Below, piece after piece: positions 11,001 through 46,738 of a stretch of DNA of 64,000 nucleotides (position 1 is the first letter of the stretch; every line of letters starts with the position of its first letter). A program made the translations under genes and the position numbers. This DNA comes from Trogon surrucura (taxonomy: Eukaryota > Chordata > Aves > Trogoniformes > Trogonidae). The notes below the pieces were generated by a model that was not told where the DNA came from, did not search any database, and saw only the letters and a program-made list of their open reading frames with translations. The stretch lies in assembly GCA_020746105.1 (NCBI GenBank), contig CM036628.1, forward strand, positions 8,793,191 through 8,857,190. Reading direction: 5' to 3'.

Positions 11001-12920
11001 CAGCCTGTGACGGTGACAGCAAGGCAGGAGCGGGGCTTTGACGTGGTGCTGCCTCCTTCGCTGTCCCACGGGGGTCATCCTCGATGCTGTGAGGTGCAGG
11101 GTGACACGGTGCCATCGGTGTTGGGGCACCCAGTTGTGCTCAGAAGCATCTCCAGCTGCTGCTGGATGCAACGGGCACGGGAGCACGCGGAGTTTTATGC
11201 TTTCTGTGAGTCACACCGAGCTACTTCTAGATGTCGACAGAAAAACTTGTTTGACTGACAACACAACATATTCTTTGGACTTTTGACAACAAAGTAGAAA
11301 AATGTTCATTCTCTCCCTGTTGTGTTTTTAATCGACACGTATTACTAACTTGCTGGATACATCTATCAGCTTCAGAGCAGAAATTACTTTGTGAAAATGT
11401 CTGGCTCTGCACACAAGGCACCTCCCACTTCCAACTCTTATGAAACATGTATTGACTGTAACTTTTTTTGAGAGATTTCAGCAGGAGAGGAAGTTATAGC
11501 TAAAACACAAGGTTAGACGGGAAACCATGTATTACACAGTCATTTTCGTATCTGCATGTTTTAACTGCAGGACTTCAGTGCTACTGGCTCCCTTGTGACC
11601 TAGAATAACATATCCTTTTTACAAAGAGCACATCAGGGCAGATAACATATAAAACCATGATCTATCTATCTATAAATATATAAAATTAGCCTACAGTTTC
11701 CAGCTCTGACAAGAGGTAGGCAACCATGTCTGGCAAACCTTGAGCTAATGCCTTTTCACTGCGCTGACCTGAACAACACCACCCTGCTGGGGAACAAACT
11801 TTCTCCAGTTTGAGGGCGTGTGTCTGCTTTGTGCTTTTGGAGCTAGGACTTGAAGCAGCTGCCACAGGAGTAAAAGGGAAGAAACTGAAGGGATATGCAG
11901 ATGGTGCCAGTTCTGCAAGCGGCAGAATTCCAGCCTTTTGCTTGCAGAACCAGTTCTCGGGAGGAGCGAGCTCGACCTACTCCCTGGCCACAGCCTCCAA
12001 GCAAGCTTTACCTGCGTGATGACAAGGTTCCAGCTCACCTCTGCAGAGGCTGTATTTCATAATCTTTGTTCCTATCTCATGCCTGAATGCTGTACCGCCT
12101 CCCCAGCACGCAGCACCTGGTCTGCCCTGTGTCTTGCCCAGCACCTAGTGAAAATTAGTAGAGCAGCCTTGCTTTGAGCCTCTGACCAGCACAGTTGAAA
12201 GATTTTCTTGATGTAGTTAAGGGACTGCTTTTGGAAAAGGTATTTGTTTTTGACCACAGTAAAAAAATGTTCTCAGATACACTTCAAGCTTCAGAGATTG
12301 CACAAGGGTAAAGCAGACTGCGCGTTGTGAAAATTTCATGAAGGTCTGTATGGAAAAGCAAAAAAGCTACATAATGAATGAACATCTTGCTAATAATCCA
12401 GCATTGGTATTTTGTGTGGTATCAAAATGACTTACCACTCCAAATGGTAAAAAGAAATAAATTCTTTATAATCTTGGATGCAATTTCCTTGCATACTACC
12501 TGCCCTCTATTTGTAGCGTCACAGTGACTCAGCTTTGCAACCCTTGAGCCCTGCGCGGGCTTGGGCATTACCAAAGTCCGATGCCTGACCCTCTGCACAT
12601 TAATTGCATAAAGCATCTAAATGTTGATTCTACTGGAGAAGCAGTTACTGCAACTTCCTTATTACTGAAAATAGTGTTAGATGGAACCGAACCTCTAGGC
12701 TTCAATTTTTTGAAGACGCAAAATTTCATAGCAAAACCAAGTTAAGATTACTTAGGGATTTTCACATAGGAGTACCTACTGACACCCTTATTTTCCTCCA
12801 GTTGTAACATACAGGTGTTTCAACGTGACAAAGAACTGACTATTTTACGGAGTACACTAAAGAACTACCATCAATGTTACAGAAGAAATTTGATTAATTG
12901 TATTCCCCTCTCTGAATAGG
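8021..12920. other. Intergenic DNA between LAMP2 and CUL4B, no gene recognised
   Basis: Mostly AT-rich sequence with scattered short open frames and no recognisable protein pattern. A slightly GC-richer stretch lies at 10580-11200, containing a short direct repeat (10805-10844). No splice-bounded conserved coding block was recognised. Confidence 0.5.
10805..10844. repeat. Direct repeat, 18-bp unit twice at 22-bp period
   Basis: GGCGGAGGCAAAACTTCC occurs at 10805-10822 and again at 10827-10844, with a degenerate GGAGGCACAGG echo further right near 10916. A simple local duplication; no function is evident. Confidence 0.85.
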
Positions 12921-13341
12921 CCTGTTCAGCATTAGTGGCTTAGCATTTGCAGCTGAAGTAGCTGAAGCCTTAGGCCGCAGGAACTGACCAAGCGTAAAAT
13001 TTCGATAGAACTAACAAAGAAGTGGCTGAATTCAGCCGATACGAGCAGAATGAAGATAAGGACCCAGGGAAACAATTCCAAGAAAATGAAGTAACTTCAG
13101 AATATGACGAGCTCAGTGACAGCAAACACTAGTAACAAATCAAGAGACCACTGACCAGAATTGAGTGACAGGACTTGGTGATCGAATGGGTGGAATGGGT
13201 ACAATGGAGAGGCGTGAATTGGGGTAGGGGTCCTTCTCCAGAGGCAGCCAGCTCAAGCTGTAAATGGATAACTAATAAAACTGGAAACCTTCCCTCAGAC
13301 TTGGCATTCTCAGCAGGATCCTAGGGTCAGATTCTGTTACA
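12921..13341 (+). mobile_element. Possible solo LTR of an avian endogenous retrovirus
   Basis: About 420 bp starting TGTTCAG and ending TGTTACA, with an AATAAAA polyadenylation-like signal near 13277 placed about 65 bp before the end, as in an LTR R-U5. A G-rich stretch (GGGGTAGGGGTCCTTCTCC) precedes it. No convincing target-site duplication was found and no internal retroviral coding sequence is present. It could be an unrelated old repeat; a Dfam/Repbase search would decide. Confidence 0.35.
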
Positions 13342-14900
13342 GTGGCCAGCATGCATAAATCTGTAAGAATCAGTAAGATTTTAGTATTTGCTGGAGGTGA
13401 ACTATCTTTCCTAAGCTTAAAAGGGACTTATTTATGGTGCTGCGATGGTCTTACTAGTTTTAGAAAATTTTCTTTCAAAGTTAGTTTTAAATGTCCTAAC
13501 ACTTATTTCCCATAAGCAGCAGCAAGACGAGTTATAAGAGTCATTTTAAAGATGATCTTGTATCAGGAAGCAGTTACTCAATCAGGAGAAAAACCTGCTC
13601 TATTGTAGGCTGATCAACAGCCATTGCTCCTCTTTCCAGTTAACCCTATATTTTACAACATACCCTCTGCACAAAGTCCAACATCTCTCAAGTCCTCAAG
13701 TTAGTTTTTGAACTGTTCATTTTCTAAATGCCACAGTATGTCCATAGGCCTTTGCCTCTTCAAGGGGAAAAAATATAAAAAAAAAAAGTAAATCCAAAGC
13801 TACCATCTTAAATTTGATTTGGCACCAGTTTCAAAATCACGAGAAAGTACAGTAATGTATATTGCATTTCATACAGTAACAGAAATTAGAAGTATTTACT
13901 ACTCTCTGGTATTTTTCTCAGAGTAGAAAAAACCACATCAATCTCCAAATATCTATCTGCTTCTGTAGGATTTTTTTTAACAACAAAATTCTGTAGGATT
14001 GTGGAGAAGATAACAAGAAAGAAATAAATTCATCTCATGCATTTAGATGCCACCAAGCTGTAACAAAGAAAACAAGCAGCTGAGGGCTATCGGTGGAAGA
14101 CACCTGCCGCTCCTCCTGAAACCACCGGGCACCAGGAACCCTCGGCAATTGCGGCAGAGCTGGGCAAGGCCAACCTCCCTGCAGGCGTGTGGAGGATGGG
14201 CACATGCTTTGTTACAACTCTCTGTGTTTCCAAACCAGCCCTCCTGAGCTCCCAAAGTAAAACCCTCTGCCTCCCCTCTCCACTAAGTCCTCAGAGCGCC
14301 TGCACTGCGAGAGGCCAGGGGCTGAAGAAATCCGAGAAATTCTGCTCAGATTTAGTCCAGCGTTTTCAAATGGCTGAAGAAAAGTGAAATGGCCCATCTG
14401 GCCATCATCAATAACAGAAGCAAGTTCCCTGTCCATCCCTGTCTTTTATACTTCAATAACGGCACCAGAGCCATTAAAAAAAATTACTCGACTGTACTGA
14501 AAGTCAAGGAATAATTGTCAGCTGGGCAGTAGCCTCACCCACTAGCGATGAGCCACCACCTCGGGTATTCTTGTACCATTTCTGGCACTTCTAGACATTC
14601 TAGCCCCAATTCAGAGTTTGCAAGGATGCTTATTTCCTTCCCCTCCAATAACCTTGTAATAAGACAGTAAAAAAAAAAAATTAAAAAAAATTCAGGAATG
14701 GAAGCCACTTAGAAAACTCAAGGGATTTTAATGACTGAAGAAGGAACTACTTATTACTATATTTAAGTAGCAAACAAGTATTTTGCTATCAAAACACAAG
14801 CTGAAGAATTTAAAGAAGCCACAAACATCAGTAATCCCAACATACAGAACTTTGAGTAAGAAGGCATTTTACACACAAGGGTTTATCAACACAAAACTGT
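13342..14900. other. Intergenic DNA, no gene recognised
   Basis: AT-rich DNA with A-runs (near 13782 and 14670) and a moderately GC-rich patch at 14090-14340. Open frames on both strands in that patch show no recognisable protein pattern and no convincing splice context. Confidence 0.5.
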
Positions 14901-14906
14901 TTAATA

Positions 14907-14912
14907 TTTATT
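14907..14912 (-). terminator. Candidate CUL4B polyadenylation signal (AATAAA on minus strand)
   Basis: TTTATT on the plus strand reads AATAAA on the minus strand, about 3.4 kb downstream of the CUL4B stop codon. Several other AATAAA-like hexamers lie between here and 18360, so the true 3' end is uncertain. Confidence 0.25.
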
Positions 14913-17900
14913 AAATGACACAAAATACCTAGATAACAGACTCACTCTCTGAAAGGACATGTATTTACATTATTTACCAACTTAAGAAAGACTCTCTGTA
15001 CCCATATCAGACTTATGAAACATAAAAAAGGTTTTGCTGCTTTTTGCATCGAAGGATGCAATGGTGATACATGCCCTGTTTGCAAGTCTGCATAAACTAT
15101 AACTTTTTGATGCAGTGAAAAAGCACAATTTTCATATTCTGGTAGCTGAGGGAAGAGGCTTCTGAAAAGTAACAGGGTTAGTTTTTTTTTTTTCCCCCCA
15201 CTCCAGACATACTCTGAAGAACTGTTATACAAAAAGTATATTACATTTTTGAATGCTGCTGTACTCTTACAATTTTAGTGTAACATTTCAAAGAAAATAT
15301 TCTTCCTACTACATGAAATCACTAAAAAAGTGGTATTTGAACATTTCTTTAGATGCACTTTTTTTTTTTCCTAAAGAAAGCATTAGGGCAAATGATATGT
15401 CTAGGAAAAAATGAAAGGCTGACAAGAAAAAAAAAAAAGCGGAGACCAAAATATGAAGAAGAGCTAAAGCAACTGAATTTGCTAGGGTTTGTTTTTGTTT
15501 ATTAACTATTTACTTTGGCACCTTTGTGTAAACTATAGAACAAAACGACATTTACGACACATTTGCAATTACAGCATTTAAACAAAATGGTCACTTTTTA
15601 AACCAGCCAAGACAAAAAAATAGTCCATTTATGGGTATAAAGATTAAAAAACCTAAAATATATATTTCTAAGAATAAACTGCAATTTCTTATGAACAAGG
15701 TGCTATAAACTGCATGCAAGAGTCAAGATTAAAAATGTGTGGCCAACAGACAAGCTGTGTTATAGCCAGATGAGCTGTGGTCCAAGCCCACTTTAATTTT
15801 TTTCCTTACAGAGATATATATGGCTCAATAGGCAGGCACATGATCCCAGCAAGAAGTTGCAGAGTTGTAACGGCTGGACAATAAATCTTGGCTGCAGCTT
15901 TGTCATTAACCAGGAATGAGCGAGACCTTAGCAGAAGAGATGAACAAGTTCTTGGGGAAAACCCATGAAGATACAAGGAGAGAGAAGCTTCTCCCCTCCA
16001 CTCTCTCACCCCGTCTCTTGGCCTAGCCAGGGTTCTCAAAGTCCGTTCTTTGGGTTGCTTTAACTCAGGGTCTGCCTCAGATCGTGGAAGTGTGATGAGA
16101 TTTGAAAACATTTTCTACAGAATATTTTCTGCATTTAAGATACTGAAATGGATGGGCTAAAAATCAAATAAACTTTCAGACCTTTCCAGTTAGTTTGACT
16201 GAATGCAACACACTTGTCTTAATGAGGGAGGATTTTACCAGAATAGGCATTTGAAACATGTAGTGGTGTTAGATTTATATGCTACAACAGACTGAATGGA
16301 ACCAGTTCAATACTTATATTCATCATTTCCTGTCTCCTGAAGAGTTAAGTTTTATGCTCCTTCTCTAAGACACCTCTTTAAGGAACCTTTTATTGGCTAA
16401 AGATACAAAACACATACAAGAAAAAGGAACACTGAATGCAAAACACAGGTAGTTTTTTTTGTGGGGATGTTCTTTCCCCCTCAGTGGATCTCTATGTGAA
16501 CTAATACTTAAAAAATTTGCAGGAGCAGTCTCCAAGTTTCTTACCAGATAATTCTACTGCTTGTATTTTTCTTACAGAGGCAAGGGTGGTCCTGGATGTC
16601 TACCAGTGGTTATGCTGCAAGAGTGTCAAAGGACAAGGCAGATTTTCTGCAGATCACAAAGAGCTGTATGACAGTTAGTAGAGGGTGTCAGCAAATAATT
16701 TAGTAGGAGAAAAAACCATCTGCTTCATCTGTCAGCTGAGGACTGCATATAAAAGAGCTTGAGAGAAAACACAGCTGGAGAAAATATAGAACTGAACAGC
16801 AGATCAAAAAAGCAGTAAGAACGGGATGTGTCAGATACAAGATACACGCACACTCTTCCTCTCTCGCTCGTGCACTCCCCTGAATGTGGGATCACAGTGA
16901 TAAAAGTTATAGATCATAGAGACCGAAGTCACACTGCCATTAAACAAAAGTAACATCTTGCTTTCAAGAAGTATCTGGCATTTTCCAGGACTATCAGTGC
17001 CTGAAAGAGGATGAGGTTTTTCATTGTGCTCTGCAACACAGCTGATCATAGGTCTAAAGCCTGGCTGGGTAAGGAAGAACTATTACGTGGAGGAGTTACC
17101 TTTTCTGCTGACACTTTTTTTTCTCCATATATTCCTGGCACATGCTGCTATAGCAATAAAAAAAGAAAAAAAGTGTTTTGTTGAAACAAAGCTCTACATT
17201 CAAGTGACTTATTCTCCCACGTCTTATGCAAAGACTGCTCTCTGGTCATCTAAGAAAATATATTTTAGATGCCTTGGAGCAATACTTAACTTGCTATACG
17301 AGAGGTAGGCTTCTGGGTTCTAGGAGGCCTGCCACATCTAGGGCTGAGTTCTTAAAGCTTTAAGTTAAAGCAATCCAAAGCAGGGCAACCTTAGAAGAGC
17401 TGCCCTGTCTAAACCTTGAGGTTAGTTCAAGTTTAGAAGGTTGCAAAGCAAAATAAGTATTAAAATCCATCTGTAATTTTTGTTCTTACAGCTTCACCAC
17501 AAGAACGCTGTGGCTTTTCATAGGTATCTGTAAATAGATTCTCTTTTCTAGAGTATTGCTGCCAAGAGGTGAAGGCCTCCTACCCATGACTAGTAAAAAC
17601 TGTCACTTTTTCCAGTATGGCTGTTTTATGCTTAAAACTCCCAAAGGTGAACACTAAGTCTTATAGGCAAGCCATATAAATCTAATCTGATCTTCTTTTG
17701 TTGTAGCAGTTAATTAAGAATTGTGTTTGTATATACAGTACATATGCCCACACTGCAAGCTTTATACATTATTTTATATTGGTACCATTTTGTCTTACAT
17801 GCGACCACAAATATTTTCCATTAGATCAGCAATAAGTACAGCTTGGCTTATTCTCTCATTTTCCCTCCCTCAAGGGAAAAATCCAAGTGTGGGCATCAAC

Positions 17901-18359
17901 CAAACCAATGGTATGTTACTAACTGAAATGCATTCTGTACAGTAAATTAAGAGTTTGCATGCAGTTTAAGCATTTTAAAGGCTATTTTCTTATATTAATT
18001 AACCTTCTGTTTCCATTTAAAGGTGTGAAAGACATCTGTCATTTATCAAGGGACTCCTCTCGTCAGACCCAGAGACAAATGGAATCACAAAGACCAGGTA
18101 CTCTCTTTCAGCTTTCCGCACATCTTACTAAATAACATGCAAAGAGTTCAACAGCATTCTTCTTAAAATGTAAATAGTACTCTTTAAACGGGCATGTTAA
18201 CCACTGAAAGAAGTCCACTCTACTATACTTTTCCATTACACTGCTTTCATTCAATCATCGGTAGTATAAAAAGTCAATTAACGGGATCAACAGGCTAGTT
18301 TATCCACTGGCAACTGTGTATGACACCAAGTGTGCAGTAAAACAAAGGCCAACATATGT
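14913..18359 (-). other. Probable CUL4B 3' UTR and/or intergenic DNA
   Basis: AT-rich sequence directly downstream of the CUL4B stop codon with no coding signal. A long 3' UTR is plausible for this gene, but the boundary cannot be placed without transcript data. No CR1 copy or other recognisable element was seen. Confidence 0.4.
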
Positions 18360-41661
<23,302 letters not shown>

Positions 41662-41899
41662 GAACACACAGAAGTGAACAGGCTGAGGGGCATCAAATCC
41701 TTGTGGCGTGACAAAGAGAGAGAGAGAGGGAGAGTTAGTTGTAAAGTCGGTCTCCGTCTGGTGCCTGTCGGGAGGTTGTCCTTTCAGCTCTCTCTCATCA
41801 GCGGAGCCCCTCCGTGTTCCTTCGCCGCCTTCTTCCTCGGCGGAATCGCTTTATCCCCTCTCTTCCCCTTTTCTTTACTACTTTGTTTCTTCTCGTAGT

Positions 41900-42900
41900 T
41901 TGCCTCGGCTGCTTTTACTCCTTTCTCCGCGGGGCGCCTCCGTTCCTGCCTTCCGCCACCCCGCTGGTTTCTTTCGGTTCTCCTCTCCGACACCAGGATC
42001 TCCCCTCGGCTGCCCCGGCCCCGGCTTCTCCCTCCGCTCGCCTCCCGCTCCGGCCGCCCGGGCTCCGCGAGCAGCGCCGGGGAGGGCTCAGCGCGGTCCC
42101 TCACGCCTCGGCTCCGGCCCCCTCGCCCCGCGCGCCTCCCGCGCCGCCGCCGCCGCCCTCCGGCCCGGCCCGCGCTCCTGGGGCTCCCGCCTCCCCCCTC
42201 TCCGCCTCCTGCTCGCGCTTCCCGAGGAGGGGGGGCCCGGCCCGGCCCGGGGCTTGTTATTGTCAATACACGGCAGAGCGGGGAGCCCAAAGATGGCGGC
42301 ACATCCGGTCGCCGTGCATGCCGGGGCGCGGCAGCCCGGAAGCGAGGCCGGGCGGCCCCGGGGAGGAGGCGGCGGCGGCGGCGGGTCCCACCCCCGGCCC
42401 GGCAGCCCCGCTCCCGCCGGCGCTCCCCTTCCCCTTCCCGCCTCCCCCCCCCCCCTCCCCGCCCCGCTCCGCTCCTTCCCGCTGCCCTCTGACCTACCGG
42501 AAGTGATCATGGTTACCGGCCGCTCGGAACGGGCGCGCTTGTTACCCGCTCGCGCGCCGGCGCGGGCCGCGTCGTGCGGGGAAGTGAAGGGGGGGGCGTG
42601 GCCGCCGCCCTCCGCGTGGCGGGAGCGCGGTGGGGGGGGGGGGGCGGGGCGCCGCGGGCGGGGGGGCTCCGGGCCGGTCCCTCGTCGCGCCCCGGGCCGG
42701 GGCAGGGGAGGGGCCGCGCTGGGGCCGCGCTGTCCCGTCAGCCCGGGCTGCCCCGGAGGCGGGGGGGCGCCGGCGCGGCGGGGCAGAGCCCGCAGGGGCG
42801 CGGAGGAAAGCGAAGTTCCGCTGTGCGGCCGCCGCCGCAGGGCTGAGGTAACTGCGGCACGGGAGGGGCTCGTCAGAGCTCGGGCCGGGGGGCTCTGCCC
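41900..42900 (-). promoter_or_regulatory. CpG island and promoter of CUL4B
   Basis: About 1 kb of dense CpG and GC boxes covers the first exon region. An ETS site (ACCGGAAGTG) lies at 42496-42505 and a YY1-like AAGATGGCGG at 42290-42299. C-runs occur near 42446 and G-runs near 42632. The GC-rich DNA gives very long stop-free frames on both strands, including 407 codons on the plus strand, which are not considered genes. Confidence 0.8.
42498..42510 (-). CDS. CUL4B: Alternative first coding exon of CUL4B (N-terminus MITS-G)
   Basis: On the minus strand ACCATGATCACTTCCG is followed by a good donor, GTAGGT. Splicing to the acceptor CCCACAG at 41649-41655 joins G+GT and reads [12 protein letters not shown], in frame with CUL4B. 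The exon extends right as 5' UTR into the CpG island. A longer first exon encoding a different N-terminus, as in the main human isoform, was not found. Inferred from splice signals only. Confidence 0.45.
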
Positions 42901-43084
42901 TGAGGTGGAGTCGAAGGCCTCGACCTGTTAGCTTGCTTCAGAAATGTACTTATAAACGTTCATTTATAAACAATCACTTAGTGTCAAGTTTTCCACGGGA
43001 TTTTAATTTCTGTGGCCTTGCGTCGGGCTAAGGCCCAGGGTTGTGGGTTTGTCTGGGCGGCCCCGGGTGCGTTAAGAAGAGCGG

Positions 43085-43660
43085 GGCCGGCAGGTGGAGA
43101 GAGGTCATCCTGCCCCTGCGCTGCCCTGCCGAGGCCTCCCCTGGCGTCCTGTGCCCAATTCTGGGCTCCCCGGTTCAAGAAGGACAAGGAACTACTGGAG
43201 AGAGTTCAGCGCTGGGCCACGAAGATGGTGACGGCTCTAAAGCATCTCCCGTAGGAGGAATGGCTGAGAGAGCCGGGGCTGGTTAGCCTGGAGAAGAGGA
43301 GGCTGAGGAGGATCTCCTCAGTGCTTATAAGTAACCTCAGGGGTGGGCCTCAGGAGGCTGGGGCCAGACTTTTCTCAGTGGTGTCCGGTGTCAGGACAAG
43401 GGGCAGTGGTCACAAACTGCAAAACAGGAGGTTCAACCGAAATGTAAGGAAATACTCCTTTACTGTAAGGGTGCCAGAGTACTGGAACAGGCTGCCCAGA
43501 GAGGTTGTGCAGTCTGCTTCTCTGGAGAATTTCAAAACCTGCCTGGACATGTTTCTGTGTGATCTATTCTAGGTGATCCTGCTCTGGCAGAGGGCCTGGA
43601 CTAAATGACCCCCAGAGGTCCCTTCTAACTCCAGCCATTCTGTGATCCTGTGATTCTGTG
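43085..43660 (+). mobile_element. CR1 retrotransposon fragment between CUL4B and MCTS1
   Basis: 5'-truncated CR1 on the plus strand. It starts in the coding end ([21 protein letters not shown] in one frame), continues through [24 protein letters not shown] and ends in CATTCTGTGATCCTGTGATTC. Frames are broken. It sits just outside the CUL4B CpG island. Confidence 0.93.
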
Positions 43661-46370
43661 TTTGGTTTATCCATGTTTGGAAGCAAAAGCAGAAATCATG
43701 GTCCTTTAGTGGTTCTTTTTGCTGCTGGTGTATCTGTTACCAAAGGACACATGAACTCTCCAGGAGGGTTGTTACGATTCAATCACTACAGAGAAATAGC
43801 TGCAGAAAAAGTGACAAAACGAGTGATGAGGTTTTGTTCCAGAACAGACTCTCCAAGGACTTCAGCTGAGAGCTTACACCTGCCTTCCTGACAGCGGAGC
43901 TCCTCAGGGGAAGGCCGCTGGCAGTTCTGTGTTTGATAGAAAAAGACACACTAACTTGTCTTGACAGAAACTGTGGTTCATAGAGATAGGAATGTAATTT
44001 TACTGAGGTTTTTCTGGAGCACATTTTCTCTCTGAGTAACTGGCAGACAGCTCCTGAGGCCTGAAACCTAATGGTAGAGATGTGTAGAAAAGTACTTTTT
44101 TCCAGATTAAAAAAAAAAAGAAACAAAGCTTTGGTCTGTTTTTGACTGGCTTTAGAACAGGTTCTATAGCTCCTGAGCGCTAATAAGTCACGCTCAAAGT
44201 CAGATGTAACAGCAAGAAACAGATTTGCTAAGTAAGCAGAACCTATATGATTATGCTGTCAAGTTTTCCTGTTTTCAGCAACTGTCATGTTCACTTACTC
44301 CAAATTAAGTAAGAGGTGTAGAGATGCCAGTGATCTTAAATTTCTAGAGTCTTGGCTTGTGAGAATGATTGGATTTATAAAAGAGGAGACGTAAGTGTCC
44401 CTTTTCCCGGAGGAGCAGGAGGGTTATCCTGTCCGTGCAGTCATGCAGGTGGGAAGTATGTCCCGTCAGTCAGAATATGCGGCTCCTGCCCAGTCATGGT
44501 CTGGGATACGTGGGAGAGTGGGGGAAGGCAAGGTAAAGTGCTGGGGACCCAGGAGGAAGCCAGGTGGAATGGGTTTTCCTCTTTTCCCACTGAAACATAT
44601 GGTGGGAGAGATTCTAAATCCTTTCTGTTTAGCATGTGGTCCTGAGGGCTGGTTTCTGTTGGGGCTAGAGGGCTTGTAAAGCCATTTGCTGGATGTGCCT
44701 CTTGCTTTGTCAGTCTTATCTTGGCTCCATGCTTTTAAAATTCTGCTGCTTCAAAGTGACACTGCAACCAAAGCAAATGTCTCTAGCTTTTTGGTGGGGA
44801 GGCTGGAAACCAGTAACAAGTGCTATATTACAAAATTCCAGTCTAGGTGATCAGAGCCTTCTTCAAAAATCCTCCGTACAAGCAAATTCCGACGGGGCAA
44901 GAGGTTAGCTGGCCTTGAAGTCTTTGCAGCTACACTGGCGAGAAGTGTTTGGAAGAGAAGATGGAGACGTTGAGACCAGACTCAAGAGCAGCTCAGGTCT
45001 GAAGGGAGCCAGTGGTTCAAGTGCTTTAAGGCTTCCTCTTGACAGTTTTGAAATTTAGGAGCAAATCTTGCTCTTTTAGACTACCTGAAAGCAGCGGCTC
45101 GGATGCTTTCAGTGAGATGTGCTGTATTTATCGGCGGTCAGTGAGGTTACAAGTTTACCTTATGCTGCTAACGTTCGAGGTGGGAGTATGATGAATTTTT
45201 CACTACAATTTTTTAAAATACAGGCACACTTGCAAGGATCGTTTACTTGGCAAAGTAATATTTAAAGTTATTCTGAGGAGCACAAAAAATGTATGGAATA
45301 GTTTGTTGGCGTGATAAACTCACTTTCTAATCTGGGCATGAGCTATGTCACTGTGTTTCAGTTAAAATTGAATTCTTGATTATAGCTTAGTATTTTTAGT
45401 CATGCTACAAAGTAGGTGGAGGTGGCATTCACGAGTTAAATGCCTGAATATTTATATAATGCCATAGTTCATTCCTGTCCTTTTAAAAAGGTATCAGTGT
45501 GTTCCTGCCTCTGTATTTCACTCTTTGAATAAATGATACCATGTATAAAGGCTTAATTTTACTTTGTGTGACTGATGTAACTCTTAAATACTGTGTTTTA
45601 ATTAACTGTTATAGTATCAAAGCTGAGTAATATGTTTTGTATGGAAAAAAGAACTCGGTAGTTAGCATAAATGATGACCTGGTCTTCTCTGTCCACTCCC
45701 CTTTATGCCAGCGGTAACATTTACATGACTCTAAAAAGAAACAGGGCGGTCACCTCTATCTGTACTTGTATAGCAGCTGCCTGCGTAAGTAACAAAAACC
45801 TGTGTGCCTGCTCTTCAGAGTTAAAAAGCAGCACGGTAAATTCCCTCAGTCTACATTTTTCTATTAATGTTTGCAACTATTTCAGCTATCACCAAGCAAA
45901 ATCTGATCTGATTCTGACAAACATGATGTAGCGTAATCATCTTCACCAGCACCCGTCTCTGGCAGCTGAGACCTTCAGTGGAAGCTTCCTTTCTTCTGCT
46001 CCTCCACCCCGCAGGCCGAGGCACCATCGCCTCCGGCTGATCCCGGCCTGGCTCCAGTACCTGCTCTCGGACAAAACCCGCCTTTTCTCTCTCTTTTTTT
46101 TTTGGTTTTTTTTCCAGAGTGCCGTTGATGGTGTCTTGTGTCCTGTGCTGAACCTGCAGGGAGCACCGCATGTGCGGTGCCAACTTGAAGGTGACTGCGT
46201 TGTTTCGACTCCTAAACACGCTCTGTATTTCAACGCTGTCAGGAGTTGGCAGCGCTTTGATTTTTCACTCAAAGGACGTATTTTAATGCAGAGTGAGAGG
46301 TTACCTGCGTCTGCAAGTGACAAGTTCTCGTGAAAGCCCCATACAGCCACTCCTGTGCAACAGGCAGGGG
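43661..46370. other. Intergenic DNA between CUL4B and MCTS1
   Basis: AT-rich, no gene recognised. T-runs lie near 46098. The interval separates two divergent promoters (CUL4B leftward, MCTS1 rightward) by about 4 kb. Confidence 0.55.
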
Positions 46371-46496
46371 CACGGCAGCACCGGGCCAAACCGGAGGGGC
46401 CCGAGGGGCCCGATAAGGCCGGGAGGCCGCCGGGCCCGGCCCGCGGCAGCTCCTACCGGAGCAGCGCGGCGGGTGCCAGGGCCGGCCCGGCGCCTC

Positions 46497-46508
46497 TGCG
46501 CATGCGCG
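46497..46508. promoter_or_regulatory. NRF1 site TGCGCATGCGCG
   Basis: Matches the palindromic NRF1 consensus (YGCGCAYGCGCR) exactly, about 230 bp upstream of the MCTS1 start codon. NRF1 sites are typical of CpG-island housekeeping promoters. Confidence 0.7.
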
Positions 46509-46526
46509 GAGCCGCCGCGCTGCCCC

Positions 46527-46540
46527 CTGGGAGTTGTAGT
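46527..46540 (-). promoter_or_regulatory. ZNF143/SBS motif (ACTACAACTCCCAG on minus strand)
   Basis: The reverse complement of CTGGGAGTTGTAGT matches the ZNF143 (Staf) binding motif ACTACAAYTCCCAG in full. It lies about 200 bp upstream of the MCTS1 ATG and 18 bp from the NRF1 site, a common pairing in broad housekeeping promoters. Confidence 0.7.
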
Positions 46541-46738
46541 CCGCGCCCGCCCCGGTGACGCGACGCGTGTTCCGTCGTTACGGAGCGGCGCGACGGGGCC
46601 GTAAAGCGCGCGGCGCTTCCGGCTGGCGCCCAGGGGAGGGGCCGGGAGCCTCGTGTGAGGGAGCGCTGAGGCCGTGGGTGCCCGCGCTCCGCCCGCCGGC
46701 CCCAGGCACCCGCCCGCCCGGCGCCCACCGCCCCCAGG

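Noticed and set aside
41708..42931. Plus-strand open frame of 407 codons
   Set aside because: It lies in the CUL4B CpG island, opposite the first exon. Its Pro/Arg/Ala/Gly-rich content matches GC composition and no protein family is recognisable.
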